From the NCBI GenBank assembly GCA_040766105.1, contig JAXGRD010000002.1:186001-250000 (forward strand): DNA of 64,000 bases. The letters run 5' to 3'. The DNA comes from JAXGRD01 sp040766105 (GTDB taxonomy: Bacteria > Bacillota > Clostridia > Peptostreptococcales > Anaerovoracaceae). Positions 15,986 through 24,307 of this stretch are shown here, piece by piece (the first letter of the stretch is position 1; every line of letters starts with the position of its first letter). A program made the translations under genes and the position numbers. The notes under the pieces were generated by a model. It was given only the letters and a program-made list of their open reading frames with translations. It did not search any database and had not been told where the DNA came from.

Positions 15986-17515
15986 ATGAATAACTTTGGA
16001 AAACCAACAATGCTAATGATTCTGGACGGCTATGGATATAATCCTGAAACCTACGGCAATGCCATTGCCATGGCAAAAAAACCGTTTTTAGATGATATTT
16101 TCTTACATTATCCCAACAGCTTGTTGGATTGCTCCGGCTTGGATGTTGGTCTTCCCAAGGGACAGATGGGAAACTCAGAGGTAGGTCACTTGAACATCGG
16201 TTCGGGAAGAGTCATCTATCAAGATCTTACGAAAATCACAAAGTCTATTGATGATCGCTCCTTTTTCAAGAACCCTGCTCTATTGAAGGCTATGACCCAT
16301 GCTAAAGAAAGGGACACTGCCCTTCACCTGTTGGGGCTGGTTTCCAATGGGGGTGTTCACAGTCACATGGATCACATCTTTGCATTGATTGATATGGCAA
16401 AGAAGAACGGTATTTCAAAGCTATATATTCACGCCTTTCTTGACGGAAGAGATGTCCCCCCCAACAGCGGGCTGGGATTCATCGAGGAATTAGAAGCCTA
16501 CATGAAAAAGGTCGGACTGGGACGAATCGCTTCTGTTTCCGGCAGATATTATGCTATGGACAGGGATAAACGATGGGCTCGCCTGGAAAAGGCATACGAT
16601 GCCATGACATTGGGACAAGGCCACCACAACTCTGATGCAACGGAAGCTGTGGAAGACTCCTATTTTAAGGAAGAATACGACGAGTTTATGCTGCCCACCA
16701 TTATCGATCCCAGAGTAACCGTTGAAGACGGGGATGCTATGATCATGTTCAACTATCGTCCGGACAGAGCCAGAGAGATTACCAGGGCCTTTGTGGATAT
16801 AGACTTTGAGGGATTTGAAAGAATGAAAGTATGCAAGGATCTTTGTTACGTCTGTATGACGCAATACGATGCCTCCATTCGAGGTGTAGAAATTGCATTT
16901 CCTCCCGAACACTATGATAACACTCTGGGACACTACATTTCCTCACTAGGGCTTACCCAATTGCGCATTGCAGAAACCGAAAAATATGCCCATGTAACGT
17001 TTTTCTTCAATGGAGGTGTAGAGGCGCCCGAACCGGGAGAAGACCGCATGCTCATCCCCTCTCCCAAGGTAGCGACATACGACTTGATGCCGGAAATGAG
17101 CGCTTACACCGTTGCGGATACCGTACTAAAAGAAATAGAATCGGATCGATATGACTTAATCATCTTAAACTTTGCCAATGCGGATATGGTGGGTCACACG
17201 GGAAATTTAGAGGCAACCATAAAAGCCATTGAAGCCCTTGATGAATGTGCCGCAAAAGTGATAAAGGCGATTCTTGCAAAAAACGGTCAAATCTTACTTA
17301 CGGCAGATCATGGTAACGCTGATTGTATGCTGGATGAAAATGAAGCAGTTGTCACTTCTCATTCCTTGAATCCGGTACCTATTGTAAACATCAGCAGTGA
17401 CCCACGACCCTTGAAAAAGGGAGGGAAACTATCTGATATTGCACCGACCCTACTGGAAATGATGGGATTGCAGATCCCTAAAGAGATGACAGGGAAGAGT
17501 TTGTTGAAGAAGTAA
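15986..17515 (+). CDS. gpmI: 2,3-bisphosphoglycerate-independent phosphoglycerate mutase
   Basis: This 509-residue, full-length glycolytic enzyme interconverts 3- and 2-phosphoglycerate using two Mn2+ ions. It has the alkaline-phosphatase-like metal motifs MILDGYGY at the start and the phosphoserine site GQMGNSEVGHLNIGSGR. It also has HAFLDGRDVPPNSG, FNYRPDRAREIT, FANADMVGHTG and LLTADHGNADCM. The start ATG is preceded by GGAGGGAAAGAC. It is divergent from addA, and its 3' end overlaps the end of the converging FAD-protein gene by 38 bases. Mn2+- and pH-sensitive activity is known for this family in endospore-forming bacteria; nothing here shows sporulation. Confidence 0.98.
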   Translation: MNNFGKPTMLMILDGYGYNPETYGNAIAMAKKPFLDDIFLHYPNSLLDCSGLDVGLPKGQMGNSEVGHLNIGSGRVIYQDLTKITKSIDDRSFFKNPALLKAMTHAKERDTALHLLGLVSNGGVHSHMDHIFALIDMAKKNGISKLYIHAFLDGRDVPPNSGLGFIEELEAYMKKVGLGRIASVSGRYYAMDRDKRWARLEKAYDAMTLGQGHHNSDATEAVEDSYFKEEYDEFMLPTIIDPRVTVEDGDAMIMFNYRPDRAREITRAFVDIDFEGFERMKVCKDLCYVCMTQYDASIRGVEIAFPPEHYDNTLGHYISSLGLTQLRIAETEKYAHVTFFFNGGVEAPEPGEDRMLIPSPKVATYDLMPEMSAYTVADTVLKEIESDRYDLIILNFANADMVGHTGNLEATIKAIEALDECAAKVIKAILAKNGQILLTADHGNADCMLDENEAVVTSHSLNPVPIVNISSDPRPLKKGGKLSDIAPTLLEMMGLQIPKEMTGKSLLKK

Positions 17516-19004
17516 TCTTTCCAATTACCGCTTCTGCGGCACGAATGCCATCCACCGCCGCGGAGACAATACCACCTGCATATCCGGCTCCTTCCCCTGC
17601 GGGAAAGAGCCCTTTTATTGTGCTCTCACCCGTTTTATCCCTGAGAATTCTCACCGGACTTGAACTACGGGTCTCAACACCGACCATGAGGGTGTCCGAC
17701 TTGTCAAAGCCCTTTAACTTTCTCCCCAAATATGGCATGGCTTCCGTAATGGAATCCACAACAAAATCCGGTAACGAACGAGACACGGCGGAATCCGAGA
17801 ACTCCTCATAAGTGGTTTGGGGTGGTCTTCCCCCTCCTTCCGCAAATGCAATTCTTTCATATTTACGTTGAAACTCCATTCCTACCAGAGGGTCATCCTT
17901 TTCTACAGAATAATCTTCGATTCTCACATCCACCAGCAGACCGCTGTTTGCATATCTGCCGTCTCTGGCATGAAAGCTCATTCCGTTCACCACCACCGTG
18001 TCCTTTTCCGTTGCTGCGGAAATTACTTCTCCACCCGGACACATGCAAAATGTGTAGACACCACGGCCGTTTTTACATCGATGAGAAAGCTTGTATTCGG
18101 CAGGACCCAGTACTTCTGCCAAAGTCGGATCACCGTATTGCGCCCTGTTAATGTCCTCTTGCAGATGGCGAACTCTCACCCCCATGGAAAAGGGCTTTGG
18201 CTCCATGGGAACACCCTCCGCTTCTAGGGTACGAAAAGTATCTCTGCTGCTGTGGCCAATGGCAAGAATCAAATGTTCCGTATGGAGGATTTCTCCATCT
18301 ACCAGAACAACACCGGACAACGCACCCTCCCTTACCAAAAAGGATTCCACCCGTGATGCAAATCGAACCTCTCCTCCCGCATCAATGATTTCTTTCCGCA
18401 GGTTGGATACAACGGTCCGTAACACATCCGTCCCAATGTGGGGCTTCTGCTTGTAGAGGATGTCATTTCCACCTCCCGCGGTGGCGAATTCTTCCAACAC
18501 CTTGCGGATTCTTGGGTCGTGGGTTCCGGTGGTTAACTTTCCATCAGAAAAGGTGCCGGCCCCTCCCTCCCCAAATTGGACGTTGGAATCCGGATCCGGT
18601 ATTCCGGTTTTCCAATATCGCTTCACGTCTTCCCACCGTTCTTCCACCGGCTTACCACGCTCCAATACAATGGGGCGCAGGCCGGCTCGGGACAGTATCA
18701 GTGCCGCAAATAAACCACAAGGACCCAGACCGACGATAATCGGCCTGTTTTTAGGTTTTATTTCTACCATAGGGTTACGATAGGATACCTCGGGAGCAAG
18801 ATCCAAGTCCAATGAAGTATCACAACTAAAATCCACGGAATAGACCAGCTTTATATTTTTCTTATCTCGTGCATCGATGGATTCCTTAACCACCTTCCAA
18901 TGGGATATGACTAAGTCAGGCATCCGCAATTTGCGGCGTATCAACAAGGGGATGCGAGACAAATCATCACCGGGTCTCATTTTAATTTGATGAATCCGAT
19001 ACAT
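17478..19004 (-). CDS. FAD-dependent dehydrogenase (COG2509-type)
   Basis: This 508-residue flavoprotein belongs to an uncharacterised but widespread family of FAD-dependent dehydrogenases. Residues 1-85 form a small N-terminal domain, followed by the dinucleotide site PIIVGLGPCGLFAAL (about 88-102), LERGKPVEERWEDV, and the family block VQFGEGGAGTFSDGKLTT. Near the C-terminus GLFPAGEGAGYAGGIVSAAVDG closes the FAD site. The substrate is unknown. It starts directly after the stop of the next flavoprotein gene (TAGATG), so the two form an operon. Its 3' end overlaps gpmI on the opposite strand by 38 bases. Confidence 0.88.
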   Translation of the reverse strand: MYRIHQIKMRPGDDLSRIPLLIRRKLRMPDLVISHWKVVKESIDARDKKNIKLVYSVDFSCDTSLDLDLAPEVSYRNPMVEIKPKNRPIIVGLGPCGLFAALILSRAGLRPIVLERGKPVEERWEDVKRYWKTGIPDPDSNVQFGEGGAGTFSDGKLTTGTHDPRIRKVLEEFATAGGGNDILYKQKPHIGTDVLRTVVSNLRKEIIDAGGEVRFASRVESFLVREGALSGVVLVDGEILHTEHLILAIGHSSRDTFRTLEAEGVPMEPKPFSMGVRVRHLQEDINRAQYGDPTLAEVLGPAEYKLSHRCKNGRGVYTFCMCPGGEVISAATEKDTVVVNGMSFHARDGRYANSGLLVDVRIEDYSVEKDDPLVGMEFQRKYERIAFAEGGGRPPQTTYEEFSDSAVSRSLPDFVVDSITEAMPYLGRKLKGFDKSDTLMVGVETRSSSPVRILRDKTGESTIKGLFPAGEGAGYAGGIVSAAVDGIRAAEAVIGKITSSTNSSLSSL

Positions 19005-20117
19005 CTATCTTCTACCCCTCTTTGCCATGGACCTGCCCGCTTTTAAGCCGGTTTCCCATGCATTTTGGAGATTATACCCTCCGCAAGGTCCGTCAAAGTC
19101 CAATATCTCCCCTGCAAAATACAAGCCCTCTACCAGCTTACTTTCCAAAGTTTCATTCTGTAGTTCATCAGACATAATGCCCCCTGCTGTACACTGGGCC
19201 CACTTCCATCCCTTTGCTCCGGTCACCGGAACGATGAAATCCTTCAATTGACATGCCAGGTTTTCCGTATTCTCCCCTGTGCGCATGAACCGATTGCAGA
19301 GTTTTATCGGGACCATGGAGCGAATGGGATTCACCCCCACTTTTTTTCGTGCTTCTATCGTTTTTATCAATTCAACTTGACTAATATCCGGAAGAAAATC
19401 CACATGCACCTCATAATCCGCAAAGGCGGTATCATCATCTAACTTGACAAATCTGCTCAAATTGAAAATACAAATCCCCGACAGACCGTCTTCCGTAAAC
19501 TGCACTTCTCCGTCCTCAGCAGCCACGATCCTTTCCCTGCAGAAAAGTGAAACTCGTCCTTTCGCCCTCACTCCCTTTAGACCGCTAAGGTCCGAAGATT
19601 CTAAGGCCGTCAACACCGGTGCCAATGGTGTAATCTGATGCCCAAAGGACTTGGCAAGGCGATAGCCGTCCCCTGTAGTTCCGAATTGTGGTCCGGCCTT
19701 CCCTCCCGTTGCAAGAAGTATGGATTTACAACGTATTTCTTCGTTTATGATGAAGCCATCATCTTCCTTGACGATGGTATCCACAGAAAAGTTTACGATA
19801 ATACTAATATTGTATCTTTCTATGGCCGACTCTAGTGCAAACACCACATCCTCCGCTTGTCGCGACATTGGATAGAGCCAACCCTCCTCCTCCGTGATAG
19901 AGACCCCAATGGTATTGAAGAAATCTATCGTTTCCTGACTTTTTTCACAACGCAAGTTGGAAATATTGCACTTACCGTTACCGGTAGCCCGTAGTTTCTT
20001 CCCAAGAGAATCCTTCTTCTCCAGAATACATACTTTCAAATTCGGTGCTTCCATAACCGCTCCGATGGCTGCTGCCATTCCGGAGGCTCCTCCACCGATG
20101 ATGCAAATATCGTACAT
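19005..20117 (-). CDS. BaiN/HI0933-family NAD(P)/FAD-dependent oxidoreductase
   Basis: This 370-residue flavoprotein of the HI0933/YhiN family (COG2081) has the N-terminal FAD motif ICIIGGGASGMAAAI, LEKKDSLGKKLRATGNGKCNISN, ILLATGGKAGPQFGTTGDGYRLA, and the C-terminal FAGEILDFDGPCGGYNLQNAW. Family members include the BaiN reductase of gut Clostridia, but most are of unknown function, so bile-acid reduction should not be assumed. At 370 residues it is somewhat shorter than the common 400-420. An extended -10 (TGTTATACT) about 25 bases upstream of the ATG is a plausible promoter, making it the first gene of a two-gene operon. Confidence 0.88.
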   Translation of the reverse strand: MYDICIIGGGASGMAAAIGAVMEAPNLKVCILEKKDSLGKKLRATGNGKCNISNLRCEKSQETIDFFNTIGVSITEEEGWLYPMSRQAEDVVFALESAIERYNISIIVNFSVDTIVKEDDGFIINEEIRCKSILLATGGKAGPQFGTTGDGYRLAKSFGHQITPLAPVLTALESSDLSGLKGVRAKGRVSLFCRERIVAAEDGEVQFTEDGLSGICIFNLSRFVKLDDDTAFADYEVHVDFLPDISQVELIKTIEARKKVGVNPIRSMVPIKLCNRFMRTGENTENLACQLKDFIVPVTGAKGWKWAQCTAGGIMSDELQNETLESKLVEGLYFAGEILDFDGPCGGYNLQNAWETGLKAGRSMAKRGRR

Positions 20118-20195
20118 ATGTTCCCTCTTCCTTCCACGGCAAGTATAACATAATAAATATTGAAATAAAAGTTGGCAGATGTTACTATACTGTTT

Positions 20196-21032
20196 ATGAA
20201 ATTCTTAAAGAGACTTATTATTTTTATATTTATTGTGACCCTGTTAATCGGTGGAACCCTCTTATATGCTTTCCAACTGGCGCCCAATCTGGTTGCCAAG
20301 GAGGAAGTGGTCATCCAAGACTCGGAGGTCGTTGAACCTATGAACATTGTTCTCATCGCGGATACCCACTTTAGTGAACACTATACCCCGGATGATTTTC
20401 AAAAAGCAGTAGATAAAATCAATGAACAGGACCCGGATTTGGTTCTCTTTCTTGGGGACCTTTTTGACGACTTACAAAACTACACCGGTGACAGTGGGGC
20501 TATATCGGAAAAATTGTCACAGATAGAATCAAAACAGGGTAAATATGCCGTCTATGGAAATCACGACTACGGTTTAGGCTCGGAATTTAAGTACAAAGAC
20601 ATTATGAAGGACGGCGGTTTTACGGTTCTTGTAAATGAAAGCGTCCACTTCCCGGAGAACAATGTGACTCTCACAGGCGTGGACGATTATCTCTTAGGTT
20701 ATGGCGATGCATCGGTGGTAGAAAACAATCCGATCAACGCATTTAACATCGTAGCTTGTCATGAGCCGGATGTCATTGACATGATCATGTCTGAACCGGT
20801 GGACTTAATGGTATCCGGCCATACCCATGGCGGTCAAATCAAAATCCCCTTTTATAAGCACAGTTACCTGCCTCCCCTAGGGGAAAAATACAGCGCAGGA
20901 GAGTTTTTCTTTGACAATCCGGCCAAGACCACCCTCTATGTCAACAGAGGGCTGGGAACCACTAAAATCCCCGCCAGATTCCTGTCTACTCCTGAAGTGA
21001 CGGTAATACAGATAACGCCGCCTTCCCATTGA
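20196..21032 (+). CDS. Membrane-anchored metallophosphoesterase
   Basis: This protein of about 278 residues has an N-terminal signal anchor (MKFLKRLIIFIFIVTLLIGG) and a calcineurin-like phosphoesterase domain: VLIADTHFSEHY, LVLFLGDLFDD, VYGNHDYG, NIVACHEPD and VSGHTHGGQIKIP, which supply the full set of dinuclear metal ligands. It resembles the YkuE/YkoQ group of exported phosphoesterases, which hydrolyse lipid or lipid-linked phosphates; the substrate here is unknown. No Shine-Dalgarno sequence precedes this ATG or an in-frame ATG 24 bases earlier (20172). TATACT lies 4 bases before the chosen start, so a very short or absent leader is possible. The 3' end overlaps the converging stress-protein-like gene by 47 bases. 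Confidence 0.88.
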   Translation: MKFLKRLIIFIFIVTLLIGGTLLYAFQLAPNLVAKEEVVIQDSEVVEPMNIVLIADTHFSEHYTPDDFQKAVDKINEQDPDLVLFLGDLFDDLQNYTGDSGAISEKLSQIESKQGKYAVYGNHDYGLGSEFKYKDIMKDGGFTVLVNESVHFPENNVTLTGVDDYLLGYGDASVVENNPINAFNIVACHEPDVIDMIMSEPVDLMVSGHTHGGQIKIPFYKHSYLPPLGEKYSAGEFFFDNPAKTTLYVNRGLGTTKIPARFLSTPEVTVIQITPPSH

Positions 21033-21372
21033 TCATCTTTCTAAACTGCTCCGTCATATTGGAGCTGCTCTTGGTTTCTCTTGATTCTCCCATTACCACG
21101 TGATCGATTTGGTTTTTCTCAACCAATTCCGATAGGGTTGACAATATATTGCTGGAGCGAACAACCGTAAGATTTGCACCGTATTCCAATGCCTTTTGGT
21201 AGAGGTACTCCAAAGCTTCTCCCTCTTCCGTATGTCCTAAAAACTTGTATTCATAGTGAGCGATGTGGATGATGAACAGCTCTCCGTCACCTTCCTCTAG
21301 CATTTTCTTTCCATGTCTGATTAGCCTGTCACAGCTCTTCTGCTGCGTTACGCAAACCATTACATTACCCAT
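20986..21372 (-). CDS. Universal-stress-protein-like protein
   Basis: This 128-residue protein starts MGNVMVCVTQQKSCDRLIRHG. That resembles the KdpD-type universal stress domain, where V-C-V-(T/S) is the first strand and RLIRxG the first helix. Later, DHVVMGES matches the strand-plus-loop that precedes the nucleotide site in that family. The canonical ATP loop GxxGxxxxxxxxGSV is not clear, so ATP binding is doubtful. AAGGGAG lies 6 bases upstream of the ATG at 21372. The start lies 8 bases inside the end of the SCIFF maturase gene, so it is probably the third gene of that operon. Any role in SCIFF biology is speculation. Confidence 0.65.
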   Translation of the reverse strand: MGNVMVCVTQQKSCDRLIRHGKKMLEEGDGELFIIHIAHYEYKFLGHTEEGEALEYLYQKALEYGANLTVVRSSNILSTLSELVEKNQIDHVVMGESRETKSSSNMTEQFRKMINGKAALSVLPSLQE

Positions 21373-22705
21373 GCGTTTCTCCCTTCTTAATGCTCTCATC
21401 TATCTTCATCATGATGGCGCATTCCACTCTTTTTTTGTGAAGTTCGCAACCCATATCATACATCCCCGTTATTTTTCCGGTGGCATGGTAGCCGTTGGCT
21501 GCACAGCCCCCACTGCAATACAGTTTAGCAAAGCAGTCTGTACATTCACTTCTCCCATACACCGTGCATTGGTCGAATTCTTCCAATAAGTCTTCTCGCA
21601 CAATTCCCTTGTCCAAGTCGCCCAATCGGTAATTTTCATCTCCGACAAACTGATGACAGGGGAAAATCTCGCCTTCAGGGGTGACAGCAATATATTCCTT
21701 GCCCACTCCGCAACCGGACACTCGCTTGGAAATACAGGGACCACCTTCCATATCTATCATATAGTGGTAGAAGGTAAAGTCCTTTCCTGCATCCCGGCGT
21801 TTGATCATTTCCTTGGCAAGATACTCATATTGCTGAAATATCTTGGGAAGATGCTCCTCTTTCAATGCGTAGCTTGCATCTTCTCCGCAAACAACCGGCT
21901 CCATGGATAGCTGTTGAAAACCCATGTCCGCCATATGAAGGACATCTTCTGCAAAGTCAAGATTATTTGCCGTAAAAGTCCCTCTCATGTAGTAGCCTTC
22001 TTGACCACGTTCCTGCGCCAGCTTCTTAAATCCATCTAGCACGAAATCATACGTTCCCTTGCCATCCTTTGTCTGGCGCATGGCATCATTGACGGCTCTC
22101 CTTCCGTCGAGAGAAATCACCACGTTGCTCATTTCCTTCGTCGTAAATCGAATCACTTCTTCATCTAACAACATCCCATTGGTCGTCAAAGTAAAGCGAA
22201 AGTTCTTGTCTTTGAAGGTTCTTCCATAGGCAACCAATTCCTTGACCACCTCCCAGTTGAGAAGGGGTTCTCCCCCAAAAAAGTCTACCTCCAGGTTTTT
22301 TCTGCCATCCGAGTGTTCCACCAAGAAATCTATGGCTTTCTTCCCGGTTTCCAGACTCATGAGTCCACGGTTTCCTTGATACTCCCCCTTACCTGCAAAG
22401 CAATATGCACAGTCCATATTGCAGGCGTGGGCAACGTGAAGACACATGGCCTTCAACACGGAGTGTCTGTTCTTAAAATCATCAGCCATCTCCTGGAAGG
22501 AATCTTCACTAAAGAGCTTGCCCTCAGCTTTCAACGCTTCGATTTCCGGCAGGACTTCCTCTACATCCTTGGGGTCCAACCCCTGAAAGTCTCCGCCCTC
22601 GTAACATGAAATAACATCATAGGTAACATCATCCACCCAATGAACGGATCCGCTGTTGCTATCTATGACGATATTATAGCCGTTGCATTTATATTGATGT
22701 ACCAA
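21365..22705 (-). CDS. scfB: SCIFF-peptide radical SAM maturase
   Basis: This 446-residue radical SAM/SPASM enzyme is predicted to install thioether cross-links (ranthipeptide type) on the SCIFF precursor encoded directly upstream. An N-terminal peptide-binding-like region (1-85; NGYNIVIDSNSGSVHWVDD) is followed by the SAM cluster motif CxxxCxxC at 95-102 (CNMDCAYC). Next come FFGGEPLLNWEVV and a C-terminal Cys-rich SPASM region (SGCGVG, GEIFPCHQF, ECTDCFAKLYCSGGCAANGY) that binds auxiliary Fe-S clusters. The start is TTG at 22705, 6 bases after the precursor stop; its ribosome binding site is weak (AAGAAG), so coupling to scfA translation is likely. Conservation of this gene pair is a hallmark of Clostridia. 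Confidence 0.93.
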   Translation of the reverse strand: MVHQYKCNGYNIVIDSNSGSVHWVDDVTYDVISCYEGGDFQGLDPKDVEEVLPEIEALKAEGKLFSEDSFQEMADDFKNRHSVLKAMCLHVAHACNMDCAYCFAGKGEYQGNRGLMSLETGKKAIDFLVEHSDGRKNLEVDFFGGEPLLNWEVVKELVAYGRTFKDKNFRFTLTTNGMLLDEEVIRFTTKEMSNVVISLDGRRAVNDAMRQTKDGKGTYDFVLDGFKKLAQERGQEGYYMRGTFTANNLDFAEDVLHMADMGFQQLSMEPVVCGEDASYALKEEHLPKIFQQYEYLAKEMIKRRDAGKDFTFYHYMIDMEGGPCISKRVSGCGVGKEYIAVTPEGEIFPCHQFVGDENYRLGDLDKGIVREDLLEEFDQCTVYGRSECTDCFAKLYCSGGCAANGYHATGKITGMYDMGCELHKKRVECAIMMKIDESIKKGETHG

Positions 22706-22711
22706 TTGCTC

Positions 22712-22855
22712 TTATTTCTTCTTCTCACACAGCTGATTGGCTACGCTGCATGATGTCTTGCTGGCTGACTGACATGAAGTCTGACATTCGCCGCAACCGC
22801 AGGTCTTCGCTGTCTCACTTAAATCTCTGGTTTTCAATGTGTTGATTTTTTTCAT
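22712..22855 (-). CDS. scfA: SCIFF ranthipeptide precursor (six cysteines in forty-five)
   Basis: This 47-residue peptide gene is easily missed because of its size. It begins MKKINTLKTRDLSETAKT, followed by a cysteine-rich core with six cysteines at residues 19, 21, 24, 28, 36 and 43, and ends in EKKK. The Cys spacing and the lysine/threonine-rich leader match the SCIFF family. The cognate maturase follows after 6 bases. The ATG has AGGAGG upstream, and TTGACA/TAGACT with 17-base spacing lies further up. In the family, thioether bridges are formed between cysteines and nearby Thr/Ser or other residues; which residues are bridged here is not visible. A role in quorum sensing or metabolism has been proposed for ranthipeptides in Clostridia. 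Confidence 0.92.
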   Translation of the reverse strand: MKKINTLKTRDLSETAKTCGCGECQTSCQSASKTSCSVANQLCEKKK

Positions 22856-22880
22856 TTTGTATTCCTCCTAAAACACTGAT

Positions 22881-22909
22881 AGTCTATCAAAATCTATTCC
22901 TTGTGTCAA
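22881..22909 (-). promoter_or_regulatory. scfAB promoter
   Basis: A perfect -35 (TTGACA, 22909-22904) and TAGACT (22886-22881) are 17 bases apart. The -10 box ends 25 bases before the scfA ATG, which leaves room for the AGGAGG site. The dinB -35 box lies only 10 bases away on the other strand. Confidence 0.65.
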
Positions 22910-22919
22910 TGGACCCCCC

Positions 22920-22948
22920 TTGCCTAATCGACCCTTTCCATGTAGAAT
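22920..22948 (+). promoter_or_regulatory. dinB promoter, predicted leaderless start
   Basis: TTGCCT and TAGAAT are separated by 17 bases, and the -10 box ends 6 bases before the dinB ATG. Transcription should therefore start at or next to the A of the start codon, and no Shine-Dalgarno sequence is present. No LexA-type inverted repeat was seen here. Confidence 0.6.
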
Positions 22949-22954
22949 CCAAGT

Positions 22955-24181
22955 ATGGACAGAACGATTTTACATTGTGATATGAACGGCTTTTTTGCTT
23001 CCGTTGAGCTTCTGGATTATCCGGAACTGAGGGATAAGCCCATGGCGGTCTGCGGAGATCCGGACGGCCGGCGGGGTATTATCTTGGCCAAAAATCAATT
23101 GGCAAAGAATTGCGGCGTCCAGACTGCGGAAACCCTTTGGCAGGCACGTAAAAAGTGCCCCGACTTGCAGTGTGTTCCTCCTCACATGGAGAAATATAAA
23201 CACTACAGCAAGCTGATTAACGGGATATACCAGCGGTATACAGACATGGTGGAAGTCTTCAGCATCGATGAATCCTGGCTGGATGTGACCCGAAGCCTAA
23301 AGCTCTTTGGAGACGGAAAGACCATTGCCGACAACATCCGAAAAACCGTTCGGGAAGAATTGGGTCTGACCCTTTCTGCCGGTGTATCATTCAACAAGAT
23401 CTTCGCCAAGATGGGCAGCGAATATAAGAAGCCGGACCAAACTACTTTGATTACCCGAGAGAACTTCAAAGAAATCCTTTGGCCCTTGCCGGTAGAGGAA
23501 ATGTTCTTTGTGGGCAATGTGGCGGCAGAAAAGTTGCACAACATTGGAATTCACACCATTGGTGACCTGGCAAGCGCCCATCGAAATCTTCTTGTGGATC
23601 TATTGGGAAAATCCGGAGGCATGCTCCATGATTATGCCAACGGACGGGATGATGCCCCGGTTTCCAAGTCCAGCGAGCGACAAAAAATCAAGTCTGTAGG
23701 CAACGGTGTTACGTTTCACAGAAATTTAATAGGAGAAGATGATATTTCCGTAGCCGTAGTTGGCCTGTCAGATAAGGTGACGGCAAGGTTGCGAAAGCTG
23801 CAGATGAAGGCAAACGGCGTCAAAGTTGATATAAAGGACCCGGGATTCCAGGTGATTTCCCGTCAAAAACAGCTCCCCTACCCCAGCAGCAGTTCTGTAG
23901 AAATCAGCAAAGCCGCAATGGATATCATTGGCGAAAACTGGAGCTTAAACAAACCCATACGTCTCATGACCATTACGGCCATCTATCTTCAAGATGAAGA
24001 GGATTCGGAACAAATGAATCTGTTCTCCATCCTCAACGAGGATCGAGAAAAAGAAGAACGATTGGACAAAACCATAGACGATATTCGAAAAAAATACGGC
24101 GAGAAATCCCTGTCCTTCGGTCGGGTGATTCAGAGCGATATTGCCATAGATCTTGGTTATCACGCAGAAGAAAAGATTTAA
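22955..24181 (+). CDS. dinB: DNA polymerase IV (Y family)
   Basis: This 408-residue translesion polymerase has the first catalytic Asp in HCDMNGFFASVELL (residue 9) with FFASVE as steric gate region. The second acidic pair is in FSIDESWLDV, the LSAGVSFNKIFAKMGSEYKKP palm block follows, and helix-hairpin-helix VAAEKLHNIGIHTIGDLA comes next. The C-terminal little-finger region ends without an obvious clamp-binding QLxLF motif, although EQMNLFSIL near the end could serve (QMNLF). It is a single gene, divergent from scfA, and appears to be translated from a leaderless mRNA. It copies past damaged bases with low fidelity. Confidence 0.95.
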   Translation: MDRTILHCDMNGFFASVELLDYPELRDKPMAVCGDPDGRRGIILAKNQLAKNCGVQTAETLWQARKKCPDLQCVPPHMEKYKHYSKLINGIYQRYTDMVEVFSIDESWLDVTRSLKLFGDGKTIADNIRKTVREELGLTLSAGVSFNKIFAKMGSEYKKPDQTTLITRENFKEILWPLPVEEMFFVGNVAAEKLHNIGIHTIGDLASAHRNLLVDLLGKSGGMLHDYANGRDDAPVSKSSERQKIKSVGNGVTFHRNLIGEDDISVAVVGLSDKVTARLRKLQMKANGVKVDIKDPGFQVISRQKQLPYPSSSSVEISKAAMDIIGENWSLNKPIRLMTITAIYLQDEEDSEQMNLFSILNEDREKEERLDKTIDDIRKKYGEKSLSFGRVIQSDIAIDLGYHAEEKI

Positions 24182-24266
24182 GGTTTATTTAAGAGAGAAG
24201 ACATATTATGTAAACAGTTGGAGAAACCATCTAACATCTCCAAAACAAATATCTCATCCTCTTGAC

Positions 24267-24290
24267 AAAGGCAGCCCATCAGCTGCCTTT
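24267..24290. terminator. Terminator between dinB and pfkA
   Basis: The stem AAAGGCAGC/GCTGCCTTT encloses a 6-base loop. It is followed by ATCAGTTTTT on the plus strand and GTCAAGAGG on the minus strand. It lies between converging genes; the T-rich plus side suits dinB, and the TTT within the stem may serve pfkA. Confidence 0.7.
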
Positions 24291-24307
24291 ATCAGTTTTT
24301 GATTCTT

